A stretch of DNA of 64,000 bases from Amyelois transitella (lineage: Eukaryota; Arthropoda; Insecta; Lepidoptera; Pyralidae). The stretch lies in assembly GCF_032362555.1 (NCBI RefSeq), contig NC_083506.1, positions 5,627,501 to 5,691,500 on the forward strand, read 5' to 3'. Below, one piece after another: positions 12,216-24,649 of the stretch; position 1 is the first letter of the stretch, and each line of letters starts with the position of its first letter. Under the pieces are notes generated by a model. That model was not told the origin of the DNA. It searched no databases and was given only the letters and a program-made list of their open reading frames with translations. A program made the translations under genes and the position numbers.

Positions 12216-13860
12216 TGTATATCATAAGAAAGAGAGATACTAACTTATAGCTAAAGAAGACCACTAATGACCACGTACTTAATAACATTAAATGTCAAGG
12301 AAACCTCTCGAAAGATCGGTTAGGGTTGTGACATAAACTGAACAGGATTGATTGTAAAAGTTCCTACTTACCTTCTTATCTAAAATTACTATAGCTACGA
12401 GTACCTATTGGTGTGTATAGCAAACTTTATGTCCTAGTTTTTAATTTAAAATTGGTAAGTCCCATAAAGCTTTTCTTTAAAGAAGGACGTGGCCTAATTC
12501 CTTGGGCCTTAAAAACAGGGACGTTCACGGGGTAGGAAAATTATCATCGTCCCTATTATAACGCGAAATAAAAAACAATAGGTCGCGCGTATTTGGGCTG
12601 GCGACGGAACAACGGAGAGAATGGTTATGTTTGTATATTTTATCTCTTCAACACTTCAGAACGGAATATTATTATTATCGCTTATTTTTTACTATTATTA
12701 CTTGAAGCTTGCATAGAAAGATTGATTAAGTTATGGAAGTATGCAGGCAAAGTAGATACATATGTATCATTTGATTGAAATTTATGAATTTTAAAAAGGC
12801 AGTTTTTTTAAGCATTATGTTTTTTTTTATTTTTTACTCCCTTACCTACTTGCAAAGTTGAAGAAATTCTGTAAATTGCTAACCCACTTGCCTGTCTAAC
12901 GCTTCAAAACTCGTTAGGTATCTATTCGAAAATCTCAAAATATTCAATCAAAACATACCTATAACTGAATACATAATTCTAAATTATCTGTTAATTTAGC
13001 TTTAAAAATATGAATTTATAATTTTTATAACGTCGCCATCTTACGCAAAGCGAAGTAAAACTACAACGTGGTCAATACATACCACGTTGCATGTCCACTT
13101 CATATAACTTCAGAACAATTAATTATGAGGTGCTGTCAACAAAATACGTTTGTTGTTAGGGAACCCCCTTTAATAATTACTTTGTTGTAATTATTTGTTT
13201 ATTTTGTAAGGTAATACTTATATAAGAAAATAATCTGTGTAAATGTAATGCATCTATCTGTAACCGTTATTAATAGTGAGCAAAAAGATGTATGGGGATA
13301 GACAGACAGTAGAGGCTAAAAGCTACCTAAAACCTTTATCTGAACCTTGTTAAGATTTTTTAATGACACTTGGTATCAAAGTACTTAAGGGTTTATATGT
13401 GTAATATGTATAAAAATCGTATATAAGTACTGCATAAAAGACTGCAAAAAAATAATACGAAGGGGAGAAACCCTTCGTAGAATTTCCCGCCATTACGCGG
13501 AATGAATGGTGAAATTGCGTACAAGAAATGAAATTTAGGTAACAAACACCTGAGACGCGCAAACAAAGCATAAAATACCGACTTATACCTATTTAATTCT
13601 TATGCTTTCGTAATAATAAAGGAGGGCTATTTTATAGTATTGTTTAAGGTTATGAAGATTTAAAAACATTTGTTAATAGGTATGTCTGTGTAACATCAAA
13701 GAAATAAAAAAAAAGCAAAAAAAATCGCAGCGCGCAGAGGACGATTACCAGACATCAAGGGGGCAAAGGCATTGCCAATCAAAAAATTTACGACCTACGT
13801 GTATGACGAAACGTCGAGTAAGTCCAACACTTGTGTCTCAGAGACAAGTTTTTAAGACTT

Positions 13861-13971
13861 AACATTTGTTTGTAAGACATCGGTTGTATCTCTTACAAAC
13901 AAATGTTATTGTTTGAAAGTCGGTTTTATGTCTTACAAACAAAAACATTTGTTTGTAAGATAAACAACCGA
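13861..13971. repeat. Nested inverted repeats
   Basis: AACATTTGTTTGTAAGA (13861-13877) and its exact complement (13891-13907) form a 17-bp hairpin. The same motif returns at 13931-13960 in both orientations, and an outer imperfect pair starts with TCGGTTGT (13880) and ends with ACAACCGA (about 13971). Confidence 0.85.
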
Positions 13972-14707
13972 CACAGAAAAGATGTAGGTTATCCTTTAAA
14001 ATCCTAGTTACTAAGTAGATATATTTTTTTCTCTAAGTAAATTATCAGCAACGTAAAAAAGAGGCTGAACTCTTTAAGCCACTGCTGTTTAACAACTCAA
14101 AAGTTCTGATACGTACCTATCCCAACGGAAAACAAGTAAGCATTCATATTTTTGATTAACCATGTAAACTTTGTCTTCAATCTATTCAAATGATAGCTAC
14201 CTATAATTTTATTTTTCACTCATAGTTTATATTTATTTGGCCGAAACTATTTCTGTTCTTAAGAATTAGGGTACCGAACTCGCGAACTGCCAAACTGGAG
14301 CTGAATAAGATTTGAAGTGATTCGGCAAGTTTGTGATAAACTTCCACACAAAAGATGGCCGTCCAACCCCCATGACCTGGCTGTTTCTTTGCATTCTTGG
14401 TAACCTCAAAAGGAAAAACGGACGCCTTAAATGATTTTCTGTCTGTATGTCAAACATTTTTCTTATGAATAGTAGAAATATAAAATTAGAATCGGCATTC
14501 CCTATTGTTATATATAGGTATGACTGAGCTGTTTTTGGCTGCCAGGGTAGCGACTTGCGATCCTTTCGAATAGATTTCATAACTGCTTATTATATTTGTC
14601 TATGTTAGAACATTATCCAGTATAATAAAAACTCAGTGTACAAATAAGTAACTACATACGTGTATGTAGGTATATAGTACCTTACCCTACAAATAGATAT
14701 TTATGCG

Positions 14708-14880
14708 TAAAGGGTCAGGTCAAAAGTACCCGAAACCGCCGAGCTTGCATGAAGAGAGTTATGAATGTGGATGAAGCGAAGGAAGTATGCAGAGATCGTG
14801 GCAAGTGGAAAGAGGTAGTCTCTGCCTACCCCTCCGGGAAAGAGACGTGATTTTATGTAAGTACATACAAACATAGGTAC
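14708..14880 (+). mobile_element. LINE 3' fragment (RTE-like)
   Basis: About 150 bases match 7501-7654 with only a handful of substitutions, then a short TATG-like tail. This is a severely 5'-truncated copy of the same LINE subfamily, joined directly to an inverted SINE. Confidence 0.88.
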
Positions 14881-15128
14881 ATATGGTCACGTCCATATCC
14901 CATGAGGGGTAGACAGAGCCAACAGTCTTGAAGACTAAATGGCCACGTTCAGCTATTTGGCTTAATGATGGAATTGAGATTCAAATAGAGACAGGTTGCT
15001 AGCCCATCGTCTAAAAGAAGAATCCCAAGTTTATAAGCCTATACTATAGTCGCCTTTTACGACATCCATGGGAAAGAGATGGAGTGGTCCTATTCTTTTT
15101 TGTATTGGTGCTGGGAACCACACGGCAC
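14881..15128 (-). mobile_element. SINE (family 1), nearly full length
   Basis: Read on the minus strand, the copy runs from CGTGTGGTTCCCAGCACC to the GGGATATGGACGTGACC tail. It sits tail to tail with the LINE fragment before it. Further GTAT repeats follow its head at 15128-15146, as if it had inserted into the microsatellite tail of that fragment. Confidence 0.82.
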
Positions 15129-15242
15129 GTATGTATGTATGTATGCATAAGTAGGTATTAGGTATCACTACTTAGTCGTCCGCAGCATATTTTTGTTTTT
15201 TCTTACCTTCCCTAAACCACACAAGGGCTTTGTTGCAGTTTT

Positions 15243-15284
15243 CAAGGTAAACCGAGCGAAGCCGGGCCGGGTCGCTAGTTATAG
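15243..15284 (+). mobile_element. Helitron-like 3' end remnant
   Basis: CCGAGCGAAGCCGGGCCGGG followed by TCGCTAGT is a typical terminal hairpin and CTAG-T end. Confidence 0.45.
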
Positions 15285-16210
15285 AATAAACTCGCTTGCC
15301 TCTTCCCGATCCCGTTGAAACCCGTTGTAATTTGTTGTTGCTATGTACGCCGAAGCTGGACACCGCTTTGGACTGAAGCCAGGAGCAAGGTACCTAATAT
15401 GCTTTATATTCGCTCAAATGTGACTGAAAATATATTCTTATACCGATAAAAACATATTTTCAGTCACACAAAATTTCAGAAAAGTTAAGAAAATTTTCAG
15501 ACGATGAAACTGAATTCTATATAAAAAATAAAATTTTTGTTGAGCAAGATCTATTTACATAGGATTTAAATAGTGCCCGATCTATAAAAAAAGAAATACT
15601 TAGGTGAAATATTTGTTTTGTAAACTTTCAAATGTTGTCGTTTGTTATAAGTTCTACCCTTTTAGTCTTAGCAAGAAAGATGAAAAAACTGAAAAGCTGT
15701 ACCTAAATGTTTTCCAAACGAATAAAAATTCACTATGTCCCTATATTAGGTACTCGCGATCATAGAGGGGGAAAGAACAACTAAAGTTTTCATGTATACC
15801 ACTAATCTCTTATCTTATGACACCCGAGACGCTATCCGTTGTGTCACTTGTCCCATGAGACTACTGAGTCAAGAGCGTTCCACTTGTCCACCACGTTTTG
15901 TACGATATTTTGAGTTTAACCAATGTGATTATAGCTAAGTTTATAGGCCAATACCGTATAAACATATCCTCCAATTCTTTGTTACTCTCATCCGAGGGTT
16001 TATGGTTTGTAAATAATAGTCATTTTTATTACAGCTTTACTGATTTGATTGAGATACACACCCACACATATGTGTACGTGATGATAAAGTGATTATGTGT
16101 GCGTGTGGATTACTATATAACTACCTTTAGCGTTCTCAATCGTTATCTTCAAATAATATTTATTGTTAATTATCTTTCATTATGCCAGTAAGTATTAAAT
16201 TATTACTTAC

Positions 16211-16261
16211 TGTTTTAGTTATATCAACATTAATACTATTAATGTTCATATAACTAAAACA
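16211..16261. repeat. 24-bp hairpin with 3-nt loop
   Basis: Arms 16211-16234 and 16238-16261 are complementary at 23 of 24 positions, starting TGTTTTAGTTATAT. The loop is ACT. Function unknown. Confidence 0.85.
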
Positions 16262-16579
16262 TAAAACAAACTTAGGGCCTAAACTGATCTGCATCGCAAA
16301 TTAAACTATCCGGTTTAGGTCATCACCAAACCTGGTCGCATTCACACTTATTTTTGCATACAAAACCGTATCATGACGTGTGTTGAAAACCTAAACTGCA
16401 CTTAGAAGCGAGTGATGTGTTCACCCGCTTTCACACCCCCGACACAAATTTTGCTTATCATCTCTTTTTTGCAGCGGTGAGACTAAGAACCCTCTCTATT
16501 AAGTCATCAATACTCTCTATCACTGCGTTTTCATAGAGTAAATTCGGCGGCATTAGGTCTTTCTTCACCACATTTACCT

Positions 16580-16760
16580 ATCTCCCACGACTTTTAACCG
16601 GCTCAACCGATTTTGATCAAACTTGTCTAAGAACACTCACCCCTTTAATCCAAATAAACTACCTAAATTGAAATCGCTTCATCCGTTCTTAAGATAAGAT
16701 GCCATAGACAGACACGTCAAACTTATAACACCCCTCTTTTTCCGTCGGGAATTAAAAAAT
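16580..16760 (+). repeat. Dispersed lepidopteran repeat
   Basis: AACCGGCTCAACCGATTTTG, TCATCCGTTCTTAAGATAAG and CATAGACAGACACGTCAAAC are blocks of a repeat common in moth genomes, probably a non-autonomous transposon. Confidence 0.45.
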
Positions 16761-16861
16761 AGAATGTTTATCAGACTACTCTGCCAAAACTACACTTAAG
16801 ACGGTATCTATCTCATTGAGTAAGTACTTTTTACACAAATTTGGTTAAAATACAGACTTCA

Positions 16862-17150
16862 TTTCATGTAGAAAAATGTGAAATCTGTCTGTCGGCTCGT
16901 TATGCTTTCACGGCTTAATACGAGTACGTACGTAGAGGGATATTGATGAAATTTTACATGCCGATAATTAAAACAAAAGCTATTTTTTCTTTCTAAAAAA
17001 TTTGAATGAAGCTCCGGTGAAAGTTAGTCACAACGTATTATAAAGTCTCCCTATTTTCTTTTGTAAGTACCTATACGTAAATCTTGACTGTTTGAAATGT
17101 TGGAAAGAGCATTTTCTATAAATGCAACCCGTGCCGGGTCGCTATTTGAA
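16862..17150 (+). repeat. Dispersed lepidopteran repeat, degenerate
   Basis: TCTGTCTGTCGGCTCGTTAT, GATATTGATGAAATTTTACA and a GTGCCGGGTCGCTATT end parallel the Helitron-like repeats. Confidence 0.4.
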
Positions 17151-17278
17151 TATTAAATTAAATTATGTATTTAGATACCTAGTGAAACAAAGAAATCTTC
17201 ATTGCCCAGCACGTACCTAAGATAACTTAGACGACTTGGTCCAACTTCTGTTCTTTATTGTAATTCATAAAAACACTT

Positions 17279-17326
17279 TTTTCTCTGCCTACCTCAATAG
17301 GAATAAGGCGTGATGCTATGTATATA
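17279..17326 (+). mobile_element. LINE 3' tail remnant
   Basis: TCTCTGCCTACCTCAATAGG followed by AATAAGGCGTGATGCTATGT matches the last 45 bases of the LINE at 7612-7655. Confidence 0.6.
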
Positions 17327-17563
17327 CTTTTTCGAAAGGCAGCCCATTAGAGTATCTACTTAATTATATATAAAAGCCCATAAATAATAAAGGTTTTCAA
17401 TAAAAAATAAACAACATATTAGGAAAATGATTGTTTTTATTGATATTTTTCACTGAGACTTTGAACCAAAAATTATATGAATATTAGCCATGTAAACACA
17501 ATAAAAATGTACAATTTTATAACAACTGACTTACAGAAAACAATAACTGAGAAAACCCAAAAT

Positions 17564-17611
17564 AAAGATTACAACATAATGTAAAACTTGTTACATTATG
17601 TTGTAATCTTT
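17564..17611. repeat. 21-bp perfect hairpin with 6-nt loop
   Basis: AAAGATTACAACATAATGTA plus A (17564-17584) is exactly complementary to 17591-17611, separated by AACTTG. Function unknown; a collapsed foldback element or RNA hairpin are both possible. Confidence 0.88.
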
Positions 17612-18564
17612 CTGTACATGCTGTTTATCTACTAAGTTTTCATTTATCTAAACATATTGGAAAAAAATGAATTTATCTATCAGAATAATGAAAACCATCA
17701 CCTTGTCGCATAAATGTTTTATTCTGATAATCATTTATATTTTATTAGAAAAATATTAATATTATTTTAGGTAACTTAATTTACCTCCAGTAACAGTAGT
17801 TAAATATCTATATTCGCTGAAACGTTTTACCAAAGATTAACAATAACTACCTACTACGTGTAAAAACAGGCATTCTTTTAGCAAAGTTAGTTAGGGTCCG
17901 CTTTTTCTATTCTCGTCTAATATAAGGAAATAAGATTCCATTTATTTTTAGATACTTACTGCTTAAAATATTATTAAAGATAGTCAAAATAAAGAGATCA
18001 AATAATATACTTACCTAAATAAAAAATATAGGTAGGTATTGAACAAATTATCAAAAAATATCTAACGGTTTTCGAAATTCACTTTCAAATTAGTTTTACA
18101 AATAATAAATATTTTTATGCATTAGCATCGCATTTTCTCAGCAATATAAAGATCTAGCTATATGTATAATTAAATCCCAAAAAAACGTTTTACCTTTAGT
18201 TTTGTACTATCATGCGTCGACATTTTGATGCGTGAAACTAAGAATATCATAGATTTATATATAAAATGTAACAATTTTAACAATCTAGCGGAAACAAGAC
18301 AAAAATAGTTTTTTTTTTAATATTACCCACAATATTCGGGTTTTTAACATATCATTTGTATGAATTGGGTAAGTACTCAGTATAATTATAAAGAAGAATT
18401 TCGCAAAACGAACGGGATAGCACTGTTATGCCATCAATACTATACCAACTCGGGCAACCTCATAGAAATTTGAATAATATAAGAGTAATTATTCCGATTG
18501 CATTATTCTAAGTGAACCCTTTACAACCACTTCCGTGAACTTTCTTCAATTTACTAAAGTCAAT

Positions 18565-21500
18565 TTATTTTGGCGTCACTTCGGCGTCCATACTGTACTT
18601 AGAATCAACTATGTCTGCAATTGATACGCCATTCTTTGGTTCATTCTGAAAAAAAAAAATAGGTATATTTACAAATTATTAATCTGTCTTTTACCAAACT
18701 GAGACTTAGATCCCCCTAAGTTTTACTTTAATTTTCAAAATAAAAGGAATATTAATTTTGAATAAAATAAGTAAAAAAATATTCTGGTAGGTGCAAAATA
18801 ATATTCAAGCAACTTGATATGTAAACACAACCCAATATAGCTTAGGTTTCCCTGCAAAGATTGCTCAAGTTAGACAGTTGCTGTACCTGGTATACCATAT
18901 ATAGATTTTAGGATCTTGATCATCGGCGGTTGACGGGCTTTTTTTTCAGAGATGTAAGAACGCAAAACACCAGGCAAATGATTGATGATTTGCTACCTAA
19001 AATTTACGTCTATATTACCTTTTCCATAGCTTCTTGCGCTACTGATTCTGAATCCATAGTCTCAGTTTGCTCTTTCACAACCTCCTCAGCATCCATTGCA
19101 TCTGCATCTTTCTTCTTGTTTTTGTCTGACTTGCTCTGAAATCAAAGAATCATATAAATCAGATTTTTTTTTAAATGACAAAAGCGTTTCTGTATCGCCA
19201 TCTCATTGTTATGACATACATTATGTAGAGTATAGTATTATTATGATTTTCTTTTCTTCGTGAACTCTATACACCATACACTTTAAAATACATACATTCT
19301 TACATCATCATCCCTTAACGGGTAGACAGACATAGCAGTCTTGAAAAGACTAAAAGGTCATGTTGGTTAGTTGGCTTATAGCTTAGCCAATCCACACTTA
19401 TAGCCCTGGAAACAGGGATTAAAAGAACTCCAGGAATAGAATTACTCCATGTTTATATCAAAAATGGAGGAAGAGTGACGTGAATTTAAATCCAACATGC
19501 GAAGTTAGTAGTTCTTATTTTTTCAAACACTACTCCTGATAAATAAAGTCTCTTAAATTAAAAATAAATACGTACAGAATTAAGACTAGAAGTTGATGTG
19601 TTCATCTCGTCTCTGGAGCGCCTGTTTCTCCTTTTCGAATATTTTTCTTCAAACTTCTTTATAAAAGTCGCCTGATCCACATAGTCTTTTGGTTTCTCAG
19701 ACATATAAATAGGATGTACTGTAATATCTGAAAGAGTTAAGTATATTCATTACATGGCCATTTGGAGAAAAGCTGCCACTTTTTTCTTGAACCATTTTCA
19801 TAAAAATTCCATATTTTTTTTCAATATTCTGCCTTAACCCATGCAAAAGTGTTCAGAGTTTGTTAACTTTGCCTGTGTTACCTGATCCTAAAATTTCAGG
19901 TACCATGAAAGGAAACAGCCAGCCCACTAATGGCGTCTCTCCCGATACGTAATGCGCCTTTTTGTGATAAAACAAGATCCCATCCAATTCAGCAGTATTG
20001 TCTTTGAAATGCGGACATGTCATCATGAATCTGTAGACAAATTTATTATAAGAATGCGAAATATAAGAGGACCATTTTGGAGGCGGACTGCGCCTCTCCT
20101 TAACTTGATATTTACCTGAAAACTGCACTATGCTAAGAAGTTAGGAATTGACAAATTCCTAGGTATCGGTATTAAAATACTATCAATATAAATGACTCTC
20201 AATATCTTTTTATAATATCAATATAAATTACTTTTCTTTATTTATTATTACATAACTACTTACGCATTTAAACTTTCTGGCGTGCAGGGCTCCATTGGTA
20301 ACAAGTTAAATTTAACTTTATTTAGTTTAGTTTGCACATGAAGTTGACGCATTTCAGAAAACTGTGATGTTAGCCAAAAATGTCGGAATTCTGTCTGAAA
20401 ATGAAAATACATATGGAATAAATATTTTTCTTAAATATATCAAATTCATATATTTTTATTATATCACACTAAACATTATCTACTTTAAATTCCTGGCATT
20501 TATACTATATAACTGGTATTATATAGTGGCAAATGCAATTTTAATTCCAAACATGAGGAAGCATCAGTCAGGCAGTGGTCCATGAAACATTTGTGAGTAG
20601 TATACTTGTAACAATATACACTAGACTTCAAATTTTAAAAAAATATTGAAAAGATGCAAAAGAAGTTTGCCTTAATCTTTAATAAAAAAAATATGCTACT
20701 TGCTGTTTTGACATACTTATTTAAACTATTGCATACATAGATATCATTTCATATTTGAAAGTTCATGTTTTTACTCACTTCACAATCAGTCATAGGTTGA
20801 TTATTCCATGCAAGGAGATCCAACACATGTAAAGTGTGATTCTTTTCATCATAAAAGCAATCTATGACACTGCAGCACCTCCGTTTGCCTGATGGGTTAC
20901 CACCGGGCAAACCTGTTCGAAATTCAGTAACAAATCTTCCACACTTGGTGAATAATTTTGTTATACCCTGAAAAATTTATGAACTCAATATATTATATAC
21001 TCAATAAATAAATATAATATATATATATGAACTTAATATATATAAATGAAATTTAGATAGAGAAGAAGTTCAGGTGTAACATAGGCATCTTTTTATTCCA
21101 CTTTTGGGCACTTGAACTAAATTGGAGACTAGTTCAATCAGTATTATATGTTTGTATATATTTTTGGATTTCTGCTACAAGTTAAATAATAACAATGGAG
21201 GCAAAAACTAGTAGGCATACTTAAATTAAATTAATAATAATGAAAGCTTTTACTAATTATGTTGGTTATAAATATTTGAAATGCACACAACTGAACAACT
21301 AGTATTGTGTAATTATTGAAAATAACCTGTGGTTTCATACAATTTTTGAAAATATATTTTACTAACTATGATTTCCCCACAACATATCAACTCATCAAAA
21401 TTTTTGTCTGAAGATAAGGCAAGTTTTCTAACCAATCTCTAAAAAATGATTGAAAGAAAAATGTATATATTTTTTTCAATATACTTACATTATTTGCGAC

Positions 21501-22388
21501 CACAAGGACACGTTTTCCTTTTGGACAAGGTGTTATGTACCAATTCTCATTAAAGTCTTCTGGTTTCTCTACAATCCACTCGGACAGCATCAACACATCA
21601 TTGTATGTGTATTTCCGGTTAAATCCCGCTACATATATGTTAGGGGTGTAATATACCTGAAATGCAAAATACACACAATTTTATTTATTTACTTAAACTT
21701 CATTGCACAAGATACAAATGTATAGCACAATTGGCGGACTTAATGCACACAATTTTAGTTTCAGTTAAAAGATTTTTTTTTAATATGTATCAATTACTTT
21801 ATTAATTTTATTCATAAACTTCTTAGCAATTAGCCATTGATACAGACACAGATTGCCATATCAATAAATGCAAATATTGCTGGACTTATGCACTCCACAT
21901 ATTTGAAGTAAATTATGGAAGACAGGTTAGATAAACAGTATGTGCAATGTGTAACTACAAACATTGATTTGCAATTATGATGATCAAAGTAAGAAACTCA
22001 CTCTTGTATGGGACTTAAAAATGTCTTCCTCATTATGCTGTACAATGTCCAGAATCCCCCTAAATTTGTCGAGCTTATTCTGACGATCACTGAAAAAAAC
22101 AAAGCCATGTTACATATGGACTAGAGATAGCTTAGTATTTTTGTAAGAATAAAATATATTTTTTGTTATCATTTGTTCTCATAAGTTACTATGATAGCGC
22201 GTACATAAACAACAGCAATATTCTAATCAAAATAAGACGTACTGCTTTTGGATTTCAAGAAGCTCCTTACGCCTTTCCTCTTGGTTTCCAAGTCTTCCCC
22301 AATTTTTATACAGATCATGAAAGTTTGATTTATCAGCCGAATCAGCGCCAACAAACGTTGCTTCCAGTTTTTCTAAAACTTCATCCAT
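18565..22388 (-). CDS. SNUPN: Snurportin-1 (snRNP nuclear import adaptor), 9 exons
   Basis: Snurportin-1 binds the m3G cap of U snRNPs in the cytoplasm and links them to importin-beta. Coding exons on the minus strand: 22388-22243, 22089-22002, 21656-21489, 20967-20779, 20394-20264, 20030-19882, 19727-19576, 19135-19019, 18645-18565. All introns are GT-AG and phases match throughout, giving 1,221 nt and about 406 aa. Residues about 33-50 ([13 protein letters not shown]) match the basic importin-beta-binding segment. The cap-binding domain spans exons 3-6: [59 protein letters not shown] and [11 protein letters not shown] follow the human protein closely. Trp117 and Trp278 correspond by my alignment from memory to the two cap-contacting tryptophans. 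The C-terminal 65 residues are Lys/Asp/Glu-rich and longer than the human tail. The start at 22388 gives an N-terminus of family length. An AATAAA overlaps the stop codon; no other canonical signal was seen nearby. Identification is firm; untranslated ends are unknown. Confidence 0.95.
19296..19405 (-). mobile_element. SINE (family 1) fragment in SNUPN intron 7
   Basis: CATCATCCCTTAACGGGTAG and AGCAGTCTTGAAAAGACTAA are the antisense 3' blocks of the family. The copy lies in the same direction as the gene. Confidence 0.65.
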
Positions 22389-23254
22389 TTTTCAACTTTT
22401 AATTTAAATAAAATGCTTTTAGAATGTCAACTGTTTTATTTATTGTTTTAAGTTTAACCGTCCTGGGGCACCAATTCCAACTTTTATAAACAAATTATAC
22501 AAAAATCAGCAGCACGCGGCACGTATTACATTCTTGCTATGGAACAGCTTCTCACACATGAATTCGTTCGGTGTTAAGTAAATACAATTATTGAATCGGT
22601 TTTTCAATTGATAATATCAATATAATGTAAATAAGTATCTTTTTTATATTATCTTGATCACAAAACAAATAAAAATTCACAACACAAACTACAACAGGAA
22701 GGATTCATTCACAGGGTTCGTTTCGTTTTCATTTCAATCTTTTTCACAATGCAAAGATTTGTCATGAATTGACATTGACAGCTTATGGCATGGACCGTTC
22801 ATGTTATTTTTATATTGAAGAAAGTAAAAGCAAGTAACAGAAAAGTGTCTTATTTTTAAGAGAAGTTAAAAAATATACGGAACAATTTTTATTTTCATAA
22901 TTTCAGGAAACAAAAAAAAATCGCTGGTTCAGGTAATCGGTTGGCAAAATTCATCGTATATTATGACAACATAAAGGTACTAAATGCTAGAATAACAAAC
23001 TGAAAAAATTCGCTTAAAAGAACATTATGTGTAGAATGCAAGAATAAAAATATTTAAAAAAAATTTAATAAGTAATAGAAAAGAAGCAATGATTCTTTCT
23101 GTTATTCCATTATGTATAAAATATATATATGTTATGTTTTCAATTAAATAATGTAATCCCACAACAACCACCTTTCACATGTATGTCATTTAAATCTAAT
23201 TTTTCTTACCGGCAACGGGAACATAGGTAGATAATTATTTATATGTACTTAGGT

Positions 23255-23430
23255 ACTAATCCATACTATTCATTCATACCACATAGAGAAAAAGAAAATA
23301 TTGAACCGATTTTGATAAAGTTTAGCACAGACATAATCTAGATCTCCAAAATAAAATTAAATAATAAACAACTACATACCTATACTAACTTACCTACCTA
23401 CCTAAATACTGACGCTAGCCCGGGGAAGTT
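23255..23430 (+). mobile_element. Degenerate Helitron-like repeat
   Basis: TTGAACCGATTTTGATAAAG with AGCACAGACATA and a terminal GACGCTAGCCCGG piece follow the order of the younger copy at 23483-23636. Confidence 0.4.
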
Positions 23431-23482
23431 TTTTTAAGGGAATAGGAATAAAGGTACAAAATTTTCAAAATGGCGAAATAAA

Positions 23483-23636
23483 TCCCTACTTAATATTATT
23501 AATGCAAAAGTAACTCTGCCAGTCTTTACCACTGAACCGATTTTGATGAAATTTAGTACAGAAATAGAATTGATCCTGAGGAAGAACATAGGATTTATTG
23601 CGAAAACGAAACCATGCGGACGAAGTCGCGAGTTAG
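23483..23636 (+). mobile_element. Short Helitron-like element
   Basis: Starts TCCCTACTTAATATTATTAA and ends with a GCGGACGAAGTCGC hairpin and GAGTTAG before T. The interior has the ACTGAACCGATTTTGATGAA block usual in such lepidopteran repeats. A second, older related stretch (GAACCGATTTTGATAAAG) is at 23255-23430. Confidence 0.55.
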
Positions 23637-23719
23637 TTTAAAAGATAAACACTTCACACAAGGTTCGCTTTCCAGTTCCGGCTATAGATATTTTAGTAAA
23701 GGTTAGCAATTTTCTATTT

Positions 23720-23760
23720 ACTAGTTTTCGCCCGCAGCTACACCCGTTTGATTAGCATAA
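23720..23760 (-). mobile_element. Helitron-like 3' end, antisense
   Basis: TTACTAGTTTTCGCCCGCAG is the inverted form of the GCGGGC...AACTAG ends seen elsewhere in the window. Confidence 0.4.
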
Positions 23761-24649
23761 TACCCAAAATCATTATCCGTATTTCAAATTTTACATGCAT
23801 GTTACATATATATACAGGTACATTTATATAAATATAAGTAGAGGTAGATACTAACAAACAAACTTACTTCCGCTAATATCATGTATTTACTTAGTTAATT
23901 TATTCATGAATTTAACAACATAATTTTGTGGTTGTACTGTCTGTGTATGTTATTATAGAATAAGTACCTAAATTCCAAAATATCAATCAAGTGCGAAGAT
24001 AAAATTTTGTGTTATTATGAATGCGAGTGTATTTTTTCAAAATACAAACGCAAGTCAAGAATCAAATCGACTTCAATTTATTTAAATTAAATTAAATTCC
24101 TCGTGATTGAATAAGAATATTGGATGAAATATTGTTGTTTTATTATTGAGATATTTTTTTAAACAAATATTCAAGGTAATTTGCAAACAAGAAATTCACA
24201 CAGAAATCGGAAAACAATGTTCTGATTTGCACTAAATATATCCTTAGAGGGAATTTTTATTAGAGTGAGTTATGTTTAAATTTACCGCCAAATATGACGA
24301 TGCAGATTGTAATAAAAATGCAAGAAAAAAATTATATAAGAAAAATATTTAAATAATAATTAACAGATTAATAGTAAATGTAAATTGAAATAATATATTC
24401 TATTGTTTATTAGTTCCTGATTTTATTTATATTTTTAAATATCTTTGATAAGTGTGGCGTCTGTTTAATTTTTACTTGTAATTGGGGTAAACTTATTCAG
24501 ACATCACGAATATGCCTATGCACTTAGCTTGACCAGAAATATAGCAGACCTAATGAACAGAATGAAGGCGCTAGTTCTGTTTTATAAAGCAACACCAAAT
24601 AATTTTGGTGAGGTGATTTGGCAAAAGTGCTTGAATTTATAATACACAA

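Larger units (their letters stand above)
7665..13860. other. Gene-free region
   Basis: AT-rich DNA with no recognised gene. A more GC-rich island lies at 9140-9350, a reading frame of unknown origin at 9561-9752 (minus), and a promoter-like patch with a splice donor at 11722-11930 (minus). A SINE scrap lies near 12150. Confidence 0.5.
15285..18564. other. Gene-free region downstream of SNUPN
   Basis: Apart from the hairpins, repeats and LINE tail listed separately, nothing coding is seen. The first 600 bases below the SNUPN stop probably hold its 3' UTR. Confidence 0.5.

Noticed and set aside
18316..18321. ATTAAA on the minus strand as SNUPN polyadenylation signal
   Set aside because: It is a weak variant in AT-rich DNA 244 bases beyond the stop; it cannot be told from chance.
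21387..21674. Minus-strand frame starting at an ATG at 21674
   Set aside because: It is SNUPN exon 3 with flanking intron; the acceptor at 21657 and the donor at 21488 define the real exon.
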